Source of the DNA: K189A clade bacterium
GTDB lineage: Bacteria > Pseudomonadota > Gammaproteobacteria > Pseudomonadales > Azotimanducaceae
Assembly: GCA_007571095.1 (NCBI GenBank)
Contig: RKSB01000111.1
Span: 1-12,085 of the forward strand
Length of the DNA stretch: 12,085 nt
Direction of reading: 5' to 3'
A program made the translations under genes and the position numbers. Below, one piece after another: positions 1 through 6,275 of the stretch; the stretch's first letter is position 1; each line of letters starts with the position of its first letter. The notes beneath the pieces are model-generated. The model worked only from the letters and a program-made list of their open reading frames with translations, had not been told where the DNA came from and searched no databases.

Positions 1-1332
1 TCGTCCGGCAAGAAATTCCGGGTCTCCATCCCGCCAGGCACATGACTTGTCGCAGAAGGCTCGGGTGTAGTTGAGCTGAAACCGGACATTGGGGTTTGGG
101 TACCAGTTCAACGCAGCCGTTAGAGTGCTGCCGCTCTGGTGGCTGCTGCTGTTGTGTATCTGGCCGGCTCCCAGACTGATCCAGCCATAACGCAGAGCCA
201 CTTCCCATGCACCTGTACCACCTTCGTGCAGGGGCTGAACAGGCGTTACGCCGCCCCAGTAGCCGGAAGGGTCATAAGAACGAGTGTCCGGCGTCAGAAA
301 GAAGCCGGTCTGAATGTAATATCCGCCGGCTTCGTCGCCCCCCGAAGCAGAGTTGTCGAACTTGCCGTAAAAGTACTCGCCGTTTACCCAAAAGCGTTTT
401 CGGGCAAAAATCCCGCTGACATTCAAGGAAGTGTAGGAATCTATCGTAGCCAGTCGCGTCCCTCCATTTCGAGAAACACCTGTATCAAGCAGAGCGTCCC
501 CTGTGGAAGAGTCAGGCCTTAGACGCAGGCCGGCAATGCCGTCATTGTCATATTGTCGATAGCCGGCCGCCACGCCGATATGAAACAGCGGCGAGCCCTC
601 CCCTTTTTGACGGCTGAAAATGGCGTGGCCGGTTACTCCGTGGCCATCTTCCAGTGTGCTCTCCTGACCGCCGGCTGAACGCAGAAAAAAGTAGCCGCCT
701 TCCAAAAGCAGGCTGTCACCGGCTGTTCGCCAGGCGACCCTGACTCCTGGTGCTCGCCCACCAACCCCCAGAACTGATGAATTAAAGAATTCGCTGACCA
801 TGGAACGTTCAACAAAAACGATATGCTTCGCACTCATGGGGCCTTCTGTGGAATAAGGCAGGTCTTTTTGGCCAAAAGTTACCTTGAGCGGCCCTCTGTT
901 GTAAGTGATGAAAATATCCTGAAGGCTCTGAGAGTCGTTATCGACATTCTTCATGTCGAATCGCATGGCATAGTCAAAAATGCCGTAGAGCCTGCCCGTC
1001 ACCGCCAGTCGAGCCTGTCGAAACTGAGTGGCGGAGGCACCCGTGTAAGAGCCATCGCTTTCAACCAGAATGCTGTCTATGTAGACGTTGGCATCAAAGG
1101 CCAGAGAATGCAGCCCATTGGCTGACTTGATCTCGAATCTTCCGCGTTCGTAAGCCGACAGGTCTGGAGTATCGGCCAAAGCGGGGTTGCCCCAAAGCAC
1201 GGGCAGCAGCAAAACAAGGCCGCAACACTCTTTTGGCAGTCTTCGGAGTTGGGCAAAGAAGGCCGAAAAATGAGTGATCTGAACGAAGCGAGAAGCCTTC
1301 AACAAGCGGTTTTTTCTGTAAGCGAACTCCAT
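1..1332 (-). CDS. OprO/OprP-type phosphate-selective porin family protein, first paralog (3' end beyond the window)
   Basis: Reading the minus strand from ATG at 1332 gives 444 codons with no stop, so the gene runs off the left edge. Residues 1-53 look like a signal peptide with an unusually long basic N-region (about 35 residues), a hydrophobic core GLVLLLPVLW and an ALA cleavage site. The mature part resembles the OprO/OprP porin family (trimeric outer-membrane anion channels): FEIKSANGLHSL near the start, an FRQARLAVTGRLYG stretch, VTFGQKDLPYS, and alternating aromatic strands to the end. It is clearly paralogous to the complete porin encoded at 1625-2848, which lies upstream on the same strand. 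The last visible residues, GDPEFLAGR, resemble the start of the final strand of such barrels, so only a few codons are probably missing. No strong Shine-Dalgarno precedes the ATG. The ligand is unknown; phosphate is only the family name. Confidence 0.85.
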   Translation of the reverse strand, partial: MEFAYRKNRLLKASRFVQITHFSAFFAQLRRLPKECCGLVLLLPVLWGNPALADTPDLSAYERGRFEIKSANGLHSLAFDANVYIDSILVESDGSYTGASATQFRQARLAVTGRLYGIFDYAMRFDMKNVDNDSQSLQDIFITYNRGPLKVTFGQKDLPYSTEGPMSAKHIVFVERSMVSEFFNSSVLGVGGRAPGVRVAWRTAGDSLLLEGGYFFLRSAGGQESTLEDGHGVTGHAIFSRQKGEGSPLFHIGVAAGYRQYDNDGIAGLRLRPDSSTGDALLDTGVSRNGGTRLATIDSYTSLNVSGIFARKRFWVNGEYFYGKFDNSASGGDEAGGYYIQTGFFLTPDTRSYDPSGYWGGVTPVQPLHEGGTGAWEVALRYGWISLGAGQIHNSSSHQSGSTLTAALNWYPNPNVRFQLNYTRAFCDKSCAWRDGDPEFLAGR

Positions 1333-1624
1333 CAGGCTTCGAGGTTATACCCGGTCACAGTTGGATAATACTTGAAAGCCACGAATGCGAAACTCCGAAA
1401 AAAGACCAAAGCCTCTCCTCGAAAGCGTCAGAGAAAGGACGACATTCTCGCTGACAAGGCCAACGGAAGAACCGGAGAATGCGAAGCCGTCAGGACTTTG
1501 AATGCTCTTCACGAAAATGCACGTGCGATGGAGCCAGGAGAATTCATCAACCGTTTTTTGAAAGCCGGAAGAAAAAGAAGATTTGCGCACTCCTCTTTTT
1601 TACAAATGCCTTCCGCATACTCGC
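1333..1624. other. Intergenic stretch between the two porin genes
   Basis: These 292 bases separate the two porin genes and are relatively AT-rich. Both strands hold open frames of about 80-95 codons. The plus frame is a run of Lys/Arg codons from a TTG start, and the minus frame has no ribosome site; neither resembles a known protein. I see no convincing terminator hairpin followed by a T-run. The stretch probably carries the leader of the left-hand porin gene. Confidence 0.5.
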
Positions 1625-2848
1625 TTAACAGTCAGGATGACGAGAATTATCCCTGATAAAACCGAAAGCCTTGACATAGTTGAACTGGAATCTGACCTGT
1701 GGAGTGGGATACCAGTTCAGGGCAGCCGTCAGGGCACTTCCAGTCTGATTGCTGTTGCTGCCTTCAATCTGTGCGCTGCCCAACTCAAGTTCACTGTACC
1801 TTAGTGCAAGCTCGAAAGCACCCGCGCCTCCCTTGTGCACAGGGTTGGACGGCTTGACGGCAGCCCAGGCACCGTTTTTGTAGGGTCTGCTGTCGTTTGT
1901 CAAAAACACACCGCCTTGAAAATAGAAGCCGGTTGCCTCGTCATCTCCCGGCTCAGAATTTTCAAACTGGCCATAGAAGAACTCGGCATTACCCCACACA
2001 CGGTTGACCGCAAAGGCTACGTTCGCATTGAAAGAGATGTATTCATCCGCGCCTTCAATAGGGTCATTGGTATCAATGATCCGGTCGCCCTCTGAAACAC
2101 CCGGGCGCACCCGAACACGAGCAATACCGTCATTGCCATATTTCCGAAAGCCACCCGACGCACCTATGTGGAACAAGGCACCCAGTTCCTTGTCGTGTTT
2201 GCTGTAAACAACTCGGCCAGTGGCTCCGTGACCGTCATCAAGTGATCGCTCGTCGCCGCCGGGAATTCGCAGAAAGTAGTAGCCTCCCTCCAGCAGAAGA
2301 CCGCTGTCCTTTGCATCATAGGTAAAAGTAATACCCGGTGAACGACCACCGATTCCCAGAGCCTCTGAACCGAAGAAGTTCGAGGCAAAGGAGCGTTCAA
2401 GAAAGGCGATGTACTTTGAACTGGTCAGTTCGTTCATCGAATAAGGGGCTTTCTTCTGGCCGAAAGTCACCCGAAATCCTTCATGCTTGTATCGAAGGTA
2501 GGCATCTTCTATGGCCTGGCCACCGTCATCGGCATCCTCGAAGTCGATCTGCAACTTATAGTCAAAGACTCTGTAGAGCTTGCCCGAAACCGCCAGTCGA
2601 GCGCGACGAAACTGCGTCTCGCTGGCTCCATCGTAATCACCGTCGTCGCCAACAAAGGTCGTGTCATACATCAGACGGCCAGCCACTTTCAGTGAATGCA
2701 GGCCATTGGCCGACTTGATTTCAAACTTGCCTTTCTCGTAACCCCCGAGATTCGGCTCCTGGGCCATGGCTGCTCCAAAAAGCGCGCACCCTGCCACAGC
2801 AGCGACAAGACGACCAGAACGGAAACGGTTATAAGCACCTGAAGACAT
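1625..2848 (-). CDS. OprO/OprP-type phosphate-selective porin family protein, second paralog, with a shortened C-terminus
   Basis: This 407-residue outer-membrane porin starts at ATG 2848 behind a near-perfect Shine-Dalgarno (AAGGAGGAG, 2851-2859). The signal peptide is about residues 1-29 (VAAVAGCALFGAAMA, cleavage before QEPNL). The mature protein has OprO/OprP features: FEIKSANGLHSLKVAGRL, QFRRARLAVSGKLYRVFDYK, an acidic DFEDADDGG turn, VTFGQKKAPYSMNEL, then repeated amphipathic strands rich in Tyr/Phe. It shares many blocks with the paralog encoded at 1-1332, for example DGHGxTGxxxxS, LFHIG, NDGIA and LNWYPxPxVRFQxNY. After FQFNYVKAF it ends within 14 residues as IRDNSRHPDC. It therefore lacks the final strand and the terminal Phe usual for these barrels. 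I saw no simple frameshift that restores such an end. The product may fold poorly or be non-functional. Substrate unknown. Confidence 0.88.
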   Translation of the reverse strand: MSSGAYNRFRSGRLVAAVAGCALFGAAMAQEPNLGGYEKGKFEIKSANGLHSLKVAGRLMYDTTFVGDDGDYDGASETQFRRARLAVSGKLYRVFDYKLQIDFEDADDGGQAIEDAYLRYKHEGFRVTFGQKKAPYSMNELTSSKYIAFLERSFASNFFGSEALGIGGRSPGITFTYDAKDSGLLLEGGYYFLRIPGGDERSLDDGHGATGRVVYSKHDKELGALFHIGASGGFRKYGNDGIARVRVRPGVSEGDRIIDTNDPIEGADEYISFNANVAFAVNRVWGNAEFFYGQFENSEPGDDEATGFYFQGGVFLTNDSRPYKNGAWAAVKPSNPVHKGGAGAFELALRYSELELGSAQIEGSNSNQTGSALTAALNWYPTPQVRFQFNYVKAFGFIRDNSRHPDC

Positions 2849-2916
2849 ATCTCCTCCTTAATTGAGATCTGTAAAGAAACAAAGCTGAAAAAACGAACAG
2901 GGAAAGGTATAGAGGG

Positions 2917-2984
2917 ATTCCACCCGAAGCCTGTCTCAAGTGGAATTCGGAGAGCGATACAACCACACGAAAGCACTACGTGTG
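2917..2984 (-). repeat. Two inverted repeats in the porin leader
   Basis: ATTCCAC (2917-2923) pairs with GTGGAAT (2940-2946), a perfect 7-bp stem. CACACG (2964-2969) pairs with CGTGTG (2979-2984), a perfect 6-bp stem, flanked by CGAT and ATCG which could add an outer stem. Both would lie in the transcribed leader if the promoter at 3000-3028 is real. They could be RNA structures or protein-binding sites; nothing here decides which. Confidence 0.35.
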
Positions 2985-2999
2985 TGAAAATCGGACGGA

Positions 3000-3028
3000 A
3001 GATTAATAGCCCGTTTCTGGAAAGTCAA
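3000..3028 (-). promoter_or_regulatory. Candidate sigma70 promoter of the porin gene
   Basis: On the minus strand TTGACT (3023-3028) matches five of six -35 consensus bases. Seventeen bases later stands TAATCT (3000-3005), a weak -10. Directly upstream on that strand, 3029-3063 is almost pure A/T with long A and T runs, as in an UP element. The transcript would have a leader of roughly 140 bases with two possible hairpins before the Shine-Dalgarno. The weak -10 limits confidence. Confidence 0.3.
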
Positions 3029-3173
3029 GAGAAAAAAAGAAAATTTTTATACTTTTTTTTTACAAATACTTACAGGAATGAGCAAGAAAAATAAATAAGA
3101 TTCAGCAGTGATACGCGTCATGACAAGGTGAGTAGCGGCAGTGAGTCTGGCTGATTTATCACAGGGTCGCTCG

Positions 3174-3212
3174 CTGTCGATTAAGGCCCTGGACGACAGA
3201 TTTCTTTAATCG
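3174..3212. repeat. Interleaved inverted repeats, possible pseudoknot
   Basis: CTGTCG (3174-3179) is the reverse complement of CGACAG (3194-3199), and CGATTAA (3178-3184) is the reverse complement of TTAATCG (3206-3212). The arms are interleaved in order A-B-A'-B' and share two bases. As RNA they would either exclude each other or form an H-type pseudoknot with a shortened first stem. They lie about 190 bases upstream of the SRPBCC start codon. Confidence 0.3.
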
Positions 3213-3398
3213 AATAATTCCAGAGTCCTGAAGCCCCTTTTCAGAACATCAGGCTGTCTGTTACTCTAAGCCGGCTTGGGCCGAGTCCTGTTACGGCCTT
3301 GAGCACACAGAAAAACGCTCAGGCATTGGCAAAAACTCTTGAGTGCTTGCCGATACAATACTCAACAGATTGATCGATCCGAACAGATTGGAGGACTT

Positions 3399-3818
3399 AT
3401 GACTCAAGTAACTGTATCAGAGGACATTGCCGCCGAGGCACAGGCGGTGTGGGAGATACTCGGTGATTTTACCGGTATTCAGGTAGGTGGCCCGATTACT
3501 TCATTCTCAACCGAAGGTGAGGGTGTGGGTATGACTCGTAACATAGGCATGGCCAACGGAACCATCGTCGAGCGTCTGGAGGAACTCGACCAGGAGAAGA
3601 TGCAAATGAGTTACCGAATTCTCAATGCCGATGCGCCTCTGCCTGTCACTGACTACTCCTCGACTGTCAGGGTCAGCACCACCTCAGCCGGCCACTGCCA
3701 TGTTAACTGGGTCGGCACCTTTGAACCCAGAGGCGCGCCCGAGGAAACCGCCGCCTCCATCGTCAAGGGTATTTATACCAACTTCATTGCAGCGGCTCGA
3801 AAAGCGACTGGTGGCTGA
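3399..3818 (+). CDS. SRPBCC family protein (polyketide cyclase/START-like)
   Basis: A 139-residue protein starts at ATG 3399, five bases after GGAGG (3390-3394). That site decides the start against an in-frame upstream codon at 3339. There is no signal peptide, so it should be cytoplasmic. It begins TQVTVSEDIAAEAQAVWEILGDFTGI, cited here only by its key part AQAVWEILGDF, the usual first strand and helix of the SRPBCC fold (Polyketide_cyc2-like). It continues with GEGVGMTRNI, IVERLEELD and a C-terminal helix (IVKGIYTNFIAAAR). Members bind small hydrophobic ligands in a cavity; many have no known substrate, and none can be assigned here. The length fits the family. It is the only rightward gene before the convergent metal cluster and appears monocistronic. 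Confidence 0.85.
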   Translation: MTQVTVSEDIAAEAQAVWEILGDFTGIQVGGPITSFSTEGEGVGMTRNIGMANGTIVERLEELDQEKMQMSYRILNADAPLPVTDYSSTVRVSTTSAGHCHVNWVGTFEPRGAPEETAASIVKGIYTNFIAAARKATGG

Positions 3819-3844
3819 AGGCCAGTAGCCTTCTCATCGAGGGC

Positions 3845-3875
3845 GGACTGGATTCGCCTGAACAGTAATCCGTCC
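3845..3875. terminator. Inverted repeat between convergent genes, possible bidirectional terminator
   Basis: GGACTGGATT (3845-3854) pairs with AATCCGTCC (3867-3875) with one bulged base and a 12-base loop. It lies 26 bases after the SRPBCC stop and directly after the stop of a small leftward ORF (3876-4037). On the plus strand only a short T-run (TTTT near 3888) follows at some distance, and none follows on the minus strand. It is therefore at best a weak intrinsic terminator. Confidence 0.35.
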
Positions 3876-4037
3876 TCAGCCGAGCAGTTTTATCTCGCCG
3901 ACTGGCTTCTGCTCGACATTCGGCGGACGCGTCTTGATCTGAAGGGCCGTCATGGTCGTCAAGAGCAGTGCGGCTCTTTCGAGTGCTGCCTCTACAATCC
4001 TCCCTTGCATGAGTTCAAGTGCGGATGGAAACAGCAC
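3876..4037 (-). CDS. Small unrecognised ORF, possibly a gene remnant
   Basis: A 53-codon frame runs from GTG 4037 to TGA at 3876 (44 codons from ATG 4010). Its composition looks protein-like: LELMQGRIVEAALERAALL is an amphipathic helix-like stretch, followed by the polar tail TRPPNVEQKPVGEIKLLG. No strong ribosome site precedes either start. The stop abuts the inverted repeat at 3845-3875, as a real 3' end would. I do not recognise the product. It could be a small protein, the tail of a decayed larger gene, or chance. Confidence 0.25.
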   Translation of the reverse strand: MLFPSALELMQGRIVEAALERAALLLTTMTALQIKTRPPNVEQKPVGEIKLLG

Positions 4038-4373
4038 CCTTGCCTGTTGAAGTAAGCAGAGTGGCTTTGCCGAGTCGGGCTATGGCTTTAAGTTGAGCAG
4101 CGGTTTATCTCGATACAGTGACTCTCGTTTTTGTCTGGGCGGGTCAGTGCCTCGTTGCCGCCTCGTAAGAAATGCCATTCACTACTCAGGCTTTCGACGA
4201 CAAGGCCGGTGACGGCGATAGCGTAAACGGCTCTTCTGACGAAAGAGAGTGGAGCAGGAGCGGGCATCGGTCGCTGACAACCACAGAGAACCGCCTCTCC
4301 ATTTCCTCCGCACCCTTTGCACGACAACTTCTTGCAGCGAGGTTAGACGGTTTTCCTGCGAGTCCGAAGGGTT

Positions 4374-4769
4374 TCAACTCCAGAACAAAGGCACTGCAAC
4401 AAAGGCAAAAAAGAATCCCGTCAGATACACAAACATGGCTGTCCCTGAGATGACCCAGCCGGCCCTGCGAAGCCTGTTGCACGCCCTTGCCTGCGCGGGA
4501 TCCGCTGGACAGGGTGCATGGCGCGCTCGCCATTGCAGGAAAACTGCAATCACTATAAGCAGGCCGGCGACCGCAAAAACAGCCTCCTTGTAGTCGGAAA
4601 CAACCGTAATCCAGGGCATGGTGCCTATCAGTCCGGCCAAAGCGGCTCCCATGCCAAGTGTTACCAGCAGAGCCGGCAACGCACAACAAAGCAGGGTTCC
4701 AACAGAAGTAAACAGGCCAAGCGACGGCAGAAGTGTCTGCCGCCACCACGAGAGTTGGTTATTCGCCAC
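4374..4769 (-). CDS. MerT-like inner-membrane metal transporter
   Basis: This 131-residue protein starts at GTG 4769, overlapping the end of the upstream MerP-like gene by 11 bases, which suggests translational coupling. It shows the MerT plan: three hydrophobic segments (about 14-50, 62-80, 104-129), a vicinal Cys pair in the first (LLCCALP, Cys28-Cys29), and a second Cys pair (Cys87, Cys97) in the loop between segments two and three. In MerT these pairs pass Hg(II) from periplasmic MerP through the inner membrane to the cytoplasm. Length is close to typical MerT (about 116). No MerA, MerR or MerC gene is in view, so the ion may be mercury or another soft metal. Assignment to the MerT superfamily rests on architecture and Cys placement. 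Confidence 0.75.
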   Translation of the reverse strand: MANNQLSWWRQTLLPSLGLFTSVGTLLCCALPALLVTLGMGAALAGLIGTMPWITVVSDYKEAVFAVAGLLIVIAVFLQWRARHAPCPADPAQARACNRLRRAGWVISGTAMFVYLTGFFFAFVAVPLFWS

Positions 4770-5055
4770 GTTTGATTTCTCTCACCGCGTAGCCGGAGTC
4801 GGTAATCAACTGTGTGATGGTTGCATCATCCAGTTGCTCGCCTTTGCGAAGATGAATGACAACAAGCCTGTCGTCGAGATCAACCTTGATTGACTCAACA
4901 GATTCCTGTCTGCCGAACACTTTTTCCAGTGCCCGAGCACAGAAGTCACAGACCATGCCGTTCACATTGACATAGACTTTTTCGTCAAGAGAAAGGGCGA
5001 ATGGCGAAAAGCACAATGCCATCAAAAAGGCAGTGGCCGAGAGTAATTTTTTCAT
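4759..5055 (-). CDS. Periplasmic HMA-domain protein, MerP-like
   Basis: This 98-residue protein begins at ATG 5055, where GAGG stands six bases upstream. A GTG at 5067 is in frame but has no spacing for a ribosome site. Residues 1-22 form a signal peptide (MKKLLSATAFLMALCFSPFA). The mature part is a single heavy-metal-associated domain: beta strand EKVYVNVN, metal loop GMVCDFC (Cys36, Cys39), helix ARALEKVF, then VESIKVDLDDRLVVIHL and the C-terminal DSGYAV typical of MerP and copper chaperones. In MerP the two Cys bind the metal in the periplasm and pass it to MerT, whose homologue overlaps this gene's 3' end. The outer-membrane gene upstream stops 11 bases before this start. Which metal is bound cannot be read from the sequence. 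Confidence 0.82.
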   Translation of the reverse strand: MKKLLSATAFLMALCFSPFALSLDEKVYVNVNGMVCDFCARALEKVFGRQESVESIKVDLDDRLVVIHLRKGEQLDDATITQLITDSGYAVREIKRGE

Positions 5056-5066
5056 GGTTTTCCTCA

Positions 5067-5699
5067 CTAGTATCTGAAAATGTAATTGAGCAGGACCGCA
5101 CCCCTGTCACTCAAGCCTGTTTCCAGCAGATGAACGCCCTTGAAGAAGCGAACAAGCGGTGTTATGACCATGCGGTTGTCCGCCAGATGATCCACCTGCA
5201 ACATAAGCCATGTGTGCAGGTCGCCATAATCGCCTTCGTAGGGAGCCCACCCGATGCGAGCGGATTGCGAAAAAAAGTCGTCCCCATCCTTCATCCAGGT
5301 GTAACGATTTTCGTAAGCAACGAAGTAACGGCGATTCTCCCAGTCGGCAGCCAGGCTCGCAAAACCAGCCATACGAGCCTTGTCATCAAATTCGTTGCCA
5401 TGAGCAATGCCGACACCTGACTTAAGGTACAGGTTGGCTTGCGAGTCGGGCCTGTTCCATCGCTTGAGAAGACGATTGACCTGAAGCAGGTCTAACCTGA
5501 GTTCCCTGTTCTGCCAGTATTCAAACCGGTAGCCCAGCGATGTTTTTGCAGTAGGCGAATAATGGGCATGAACGGTGTTTTTGGTACCGTCATTCATCAA
5601 CATGAGCGTCCAGCCGCCGGAATAGGACACCGGCCTTGCCAGAACAAGAGCAGGGACGATTAACCCCGCCCCAACAAAGGTGCGTAACAGCAATCGCAC
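5067..5699 (-). CDS. Predicted outer-membrane beta-barrel protein of the metal cluster
   Basis: This 210-residue protein starts at GTG 5699; AGGAG six bases upstream supports it, while an ATG overlapping it is out of frame. Residues 1-21 are a signal peptide (VGAGLIVPALVLA, cleavage before RPVSY). The rest is a run of short alternating aromatic strands, such as SLGYRFEYW, LYLKSGVGIAHG, YFVAYENRYTW and SARIGWAPYEG. It ends in LLNYIFRY, a terminal aromatic residue as expected for an outer-membrane barrel. I do not recognise the family. Only two Met and no Cys appear in the mature part, so it is not itself an obvious metal chelator. Its place before the MerP-like and MerT-like genes suggests a pore or surface component that works with them; that is inference. 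Confidence 0.6.
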   Translation of the reverse strand: MRLLLRTFVGAGLIVPALVLARPVSYSGGWTLMLMNDGTKNTVHAHYSPTAKTSLGYRFEYWQNRELRLDLLQVNRLLKRWNRPDSQANLYLKSGVGIAHGNEFDDKARMAGFASLAADWENRRYFVAYENRYTWMKDGDDFFSQSARIGWAPYEGDYGDLHTWLMLQVDHLADNRMVITPLVRFFKGVHLLETGLSDRGAVLLNYIFRY

Positions 5700-5726
5700 A
5701 TAAATCTCCTCTTTGCGATCAGAGTA

Positions 5727-5761
5727 AAGGCTGCGAAAAAGAGGCAGCCTTGTCAGACAAG
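5727..5761 (-). repeat. Two overlapping, mutually exclusive hairpins
   Basis: AAGGCTGC (5727-5734) and GCAGCCTT (5744-5751) form a perfect 8-bp stem with a 9-base loop. CTTGTC (5749-5754) and GACAAG (5756-5761) form a perfect 6-bp inverted repeat about one base. The two share positions 5749-5751, so in RNA only one full stem can form. The pair fills the gap between the Cys/His-rich gene stop (5763) and the beta-barrel gene start (5699). No T-run follows, so it is not a standard terminator; it may be a processing or attenuation element, or an operator. Confidence 0.4.
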
Positions 5762-5762
5762 A

Positions 5763-6128
5763 TCAGGAGGAGTGTTTTGGAGGATGCAGAAGAGGAGCCT
5801 GGCCAAAGGAGGCGGAGGCCTCATTGGCAATCGAAAAGGACTGGCTGATTGTTGAAAGAAAGTGCACAGCCTGCCCGAAGTCCACAAAAAGAGAAGGACT
5901 GTGAGCGGCGAATGTGCAGAGACAGAGGTCCTCGCAATGCTCGCCGGCGGAGGATTCCTGTTTTTCCTGTACCGAATGACATGGCGGTACCAAGTCGGCT
6001 GTTGCCGTTGAAGTCGCCGTTGATGCGAGTGCCCTCATGTCATGCAGGCATGGCGAAGCCCACGCCGAGACGAGAGTCGTGTTCAGGAGCAGCAGGGCCG
6101 AAAATGCAAAGACAAGTCTTCTCCTCAT
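5763..6128 (-). CDS. Secreted Cys/His-rich protein, possible metal binder (CopL/DUF2946-like appearance)
   Basis: A 121-residue protein starts at ATG 6128; longer in-frame starts would run into tRNA-Ser and are rejected. Residues 1-24 are a signal peptide (LVFAFSALLLLNTTLVSAWA). The mature part has five Cys (27, 50, 65, 69, 71) and seven His, grouped as PCLHD, PPCHS and HCEDLCLC. The C-terminal end is LLHPPKHSS. Short secreted proteins with such Cys/His clusters near copper and other metal genes are often annotated CopL-like or DUF2946; I see resemblance only. The ribosome site is poor, the nearest purine run (GGGAAAAGG) lying about 14 bases away. It precedes the beta-barrel, MerP-like and MerT-like genes on the same strand, which supports a role in metal sensing or binding. 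Confidence 0.6.
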   Translation of the reverse strand: MRRRLVFAFSALLLLNTTLVSAWASPCLHDMRALASTATSTATADLVPPCHSVQEKQESSAGEHCEDLCLCTFAAHSPSLFVDFGQAVHFLSTISQSFSIANEASASFGQAPLLHPPKHSS

Positions 6129-6175
6129 GGTGTCAGTATAAACCTTTTCCCTGTTTGCAAGGCAGCGAGTCGTCA

Positions 6176-6265
<90 letters not shown>

Positions 6266-6275
6266 CTTACGACTT

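Larger units (their letters stand above)
2849..3398. other. 550-base non-coding region between divergent porin and SRPBCC genes
   Basis: No open frame here looks coding. From left to right it holds the porin ribosome site (2851-2859), two perfect inverted repeats in the porin leader (2917-2946 and 2964-2984), a plausible porin promoter (3000-3028) with an A/T-rich tract behind it (3029-3063), an interleaved pair of inverted repeats (3174-3212), a perfect palindrome AAGCCGGCTT (3268-3277), a weak hairpin GGCCG/CGGCC (3279-3298), and the SRPBCC ribosome site GGAGG (3390-3394). A TACAAT hexamer at 3354-3359 could be a -10 element for the rightward gene, but no good -35 stands at the right distance. 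Confidence 0.6.
3819..4373. other. 555-base stretch with no firmly supported gene
   Basis: This stretch lies between the SRPBCC stop and the MerT-like stop. It holds the inverted repeat at 3845-3875 and the small ORF at 3876-4037. It also holds a leftward 79-codon frame (4088-4327, TTG start) whose first residues include five Cys (SCKGCGG and LCGCQ), but which has no ribosome site. I see no RNA gene, insertion-sequence end or clear promoter. Confidence 0.5.

Noticed and set aside
1345..1656. Opposed frames of 81 and 94 codons between the porins
   Set aside because: One is a Lys/Arg run from an A-rich tract with a TTG start, the other lacks a ribosome site, and neither resembles a protein family.
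3268..3298. Palindrome AAGCCGGCTT plus GGCCG/CGGCC hairpin as a terminator
   Set aside because: No T-run follows on either strand and no gene ends there.
4186..4749. 187-codon leftward frame overlapping the MerT-like gene in another frame
   Set aside because: The MerT-like frame has coherent membrane segments and Cys pairs; this one has none and is a frame shadow.
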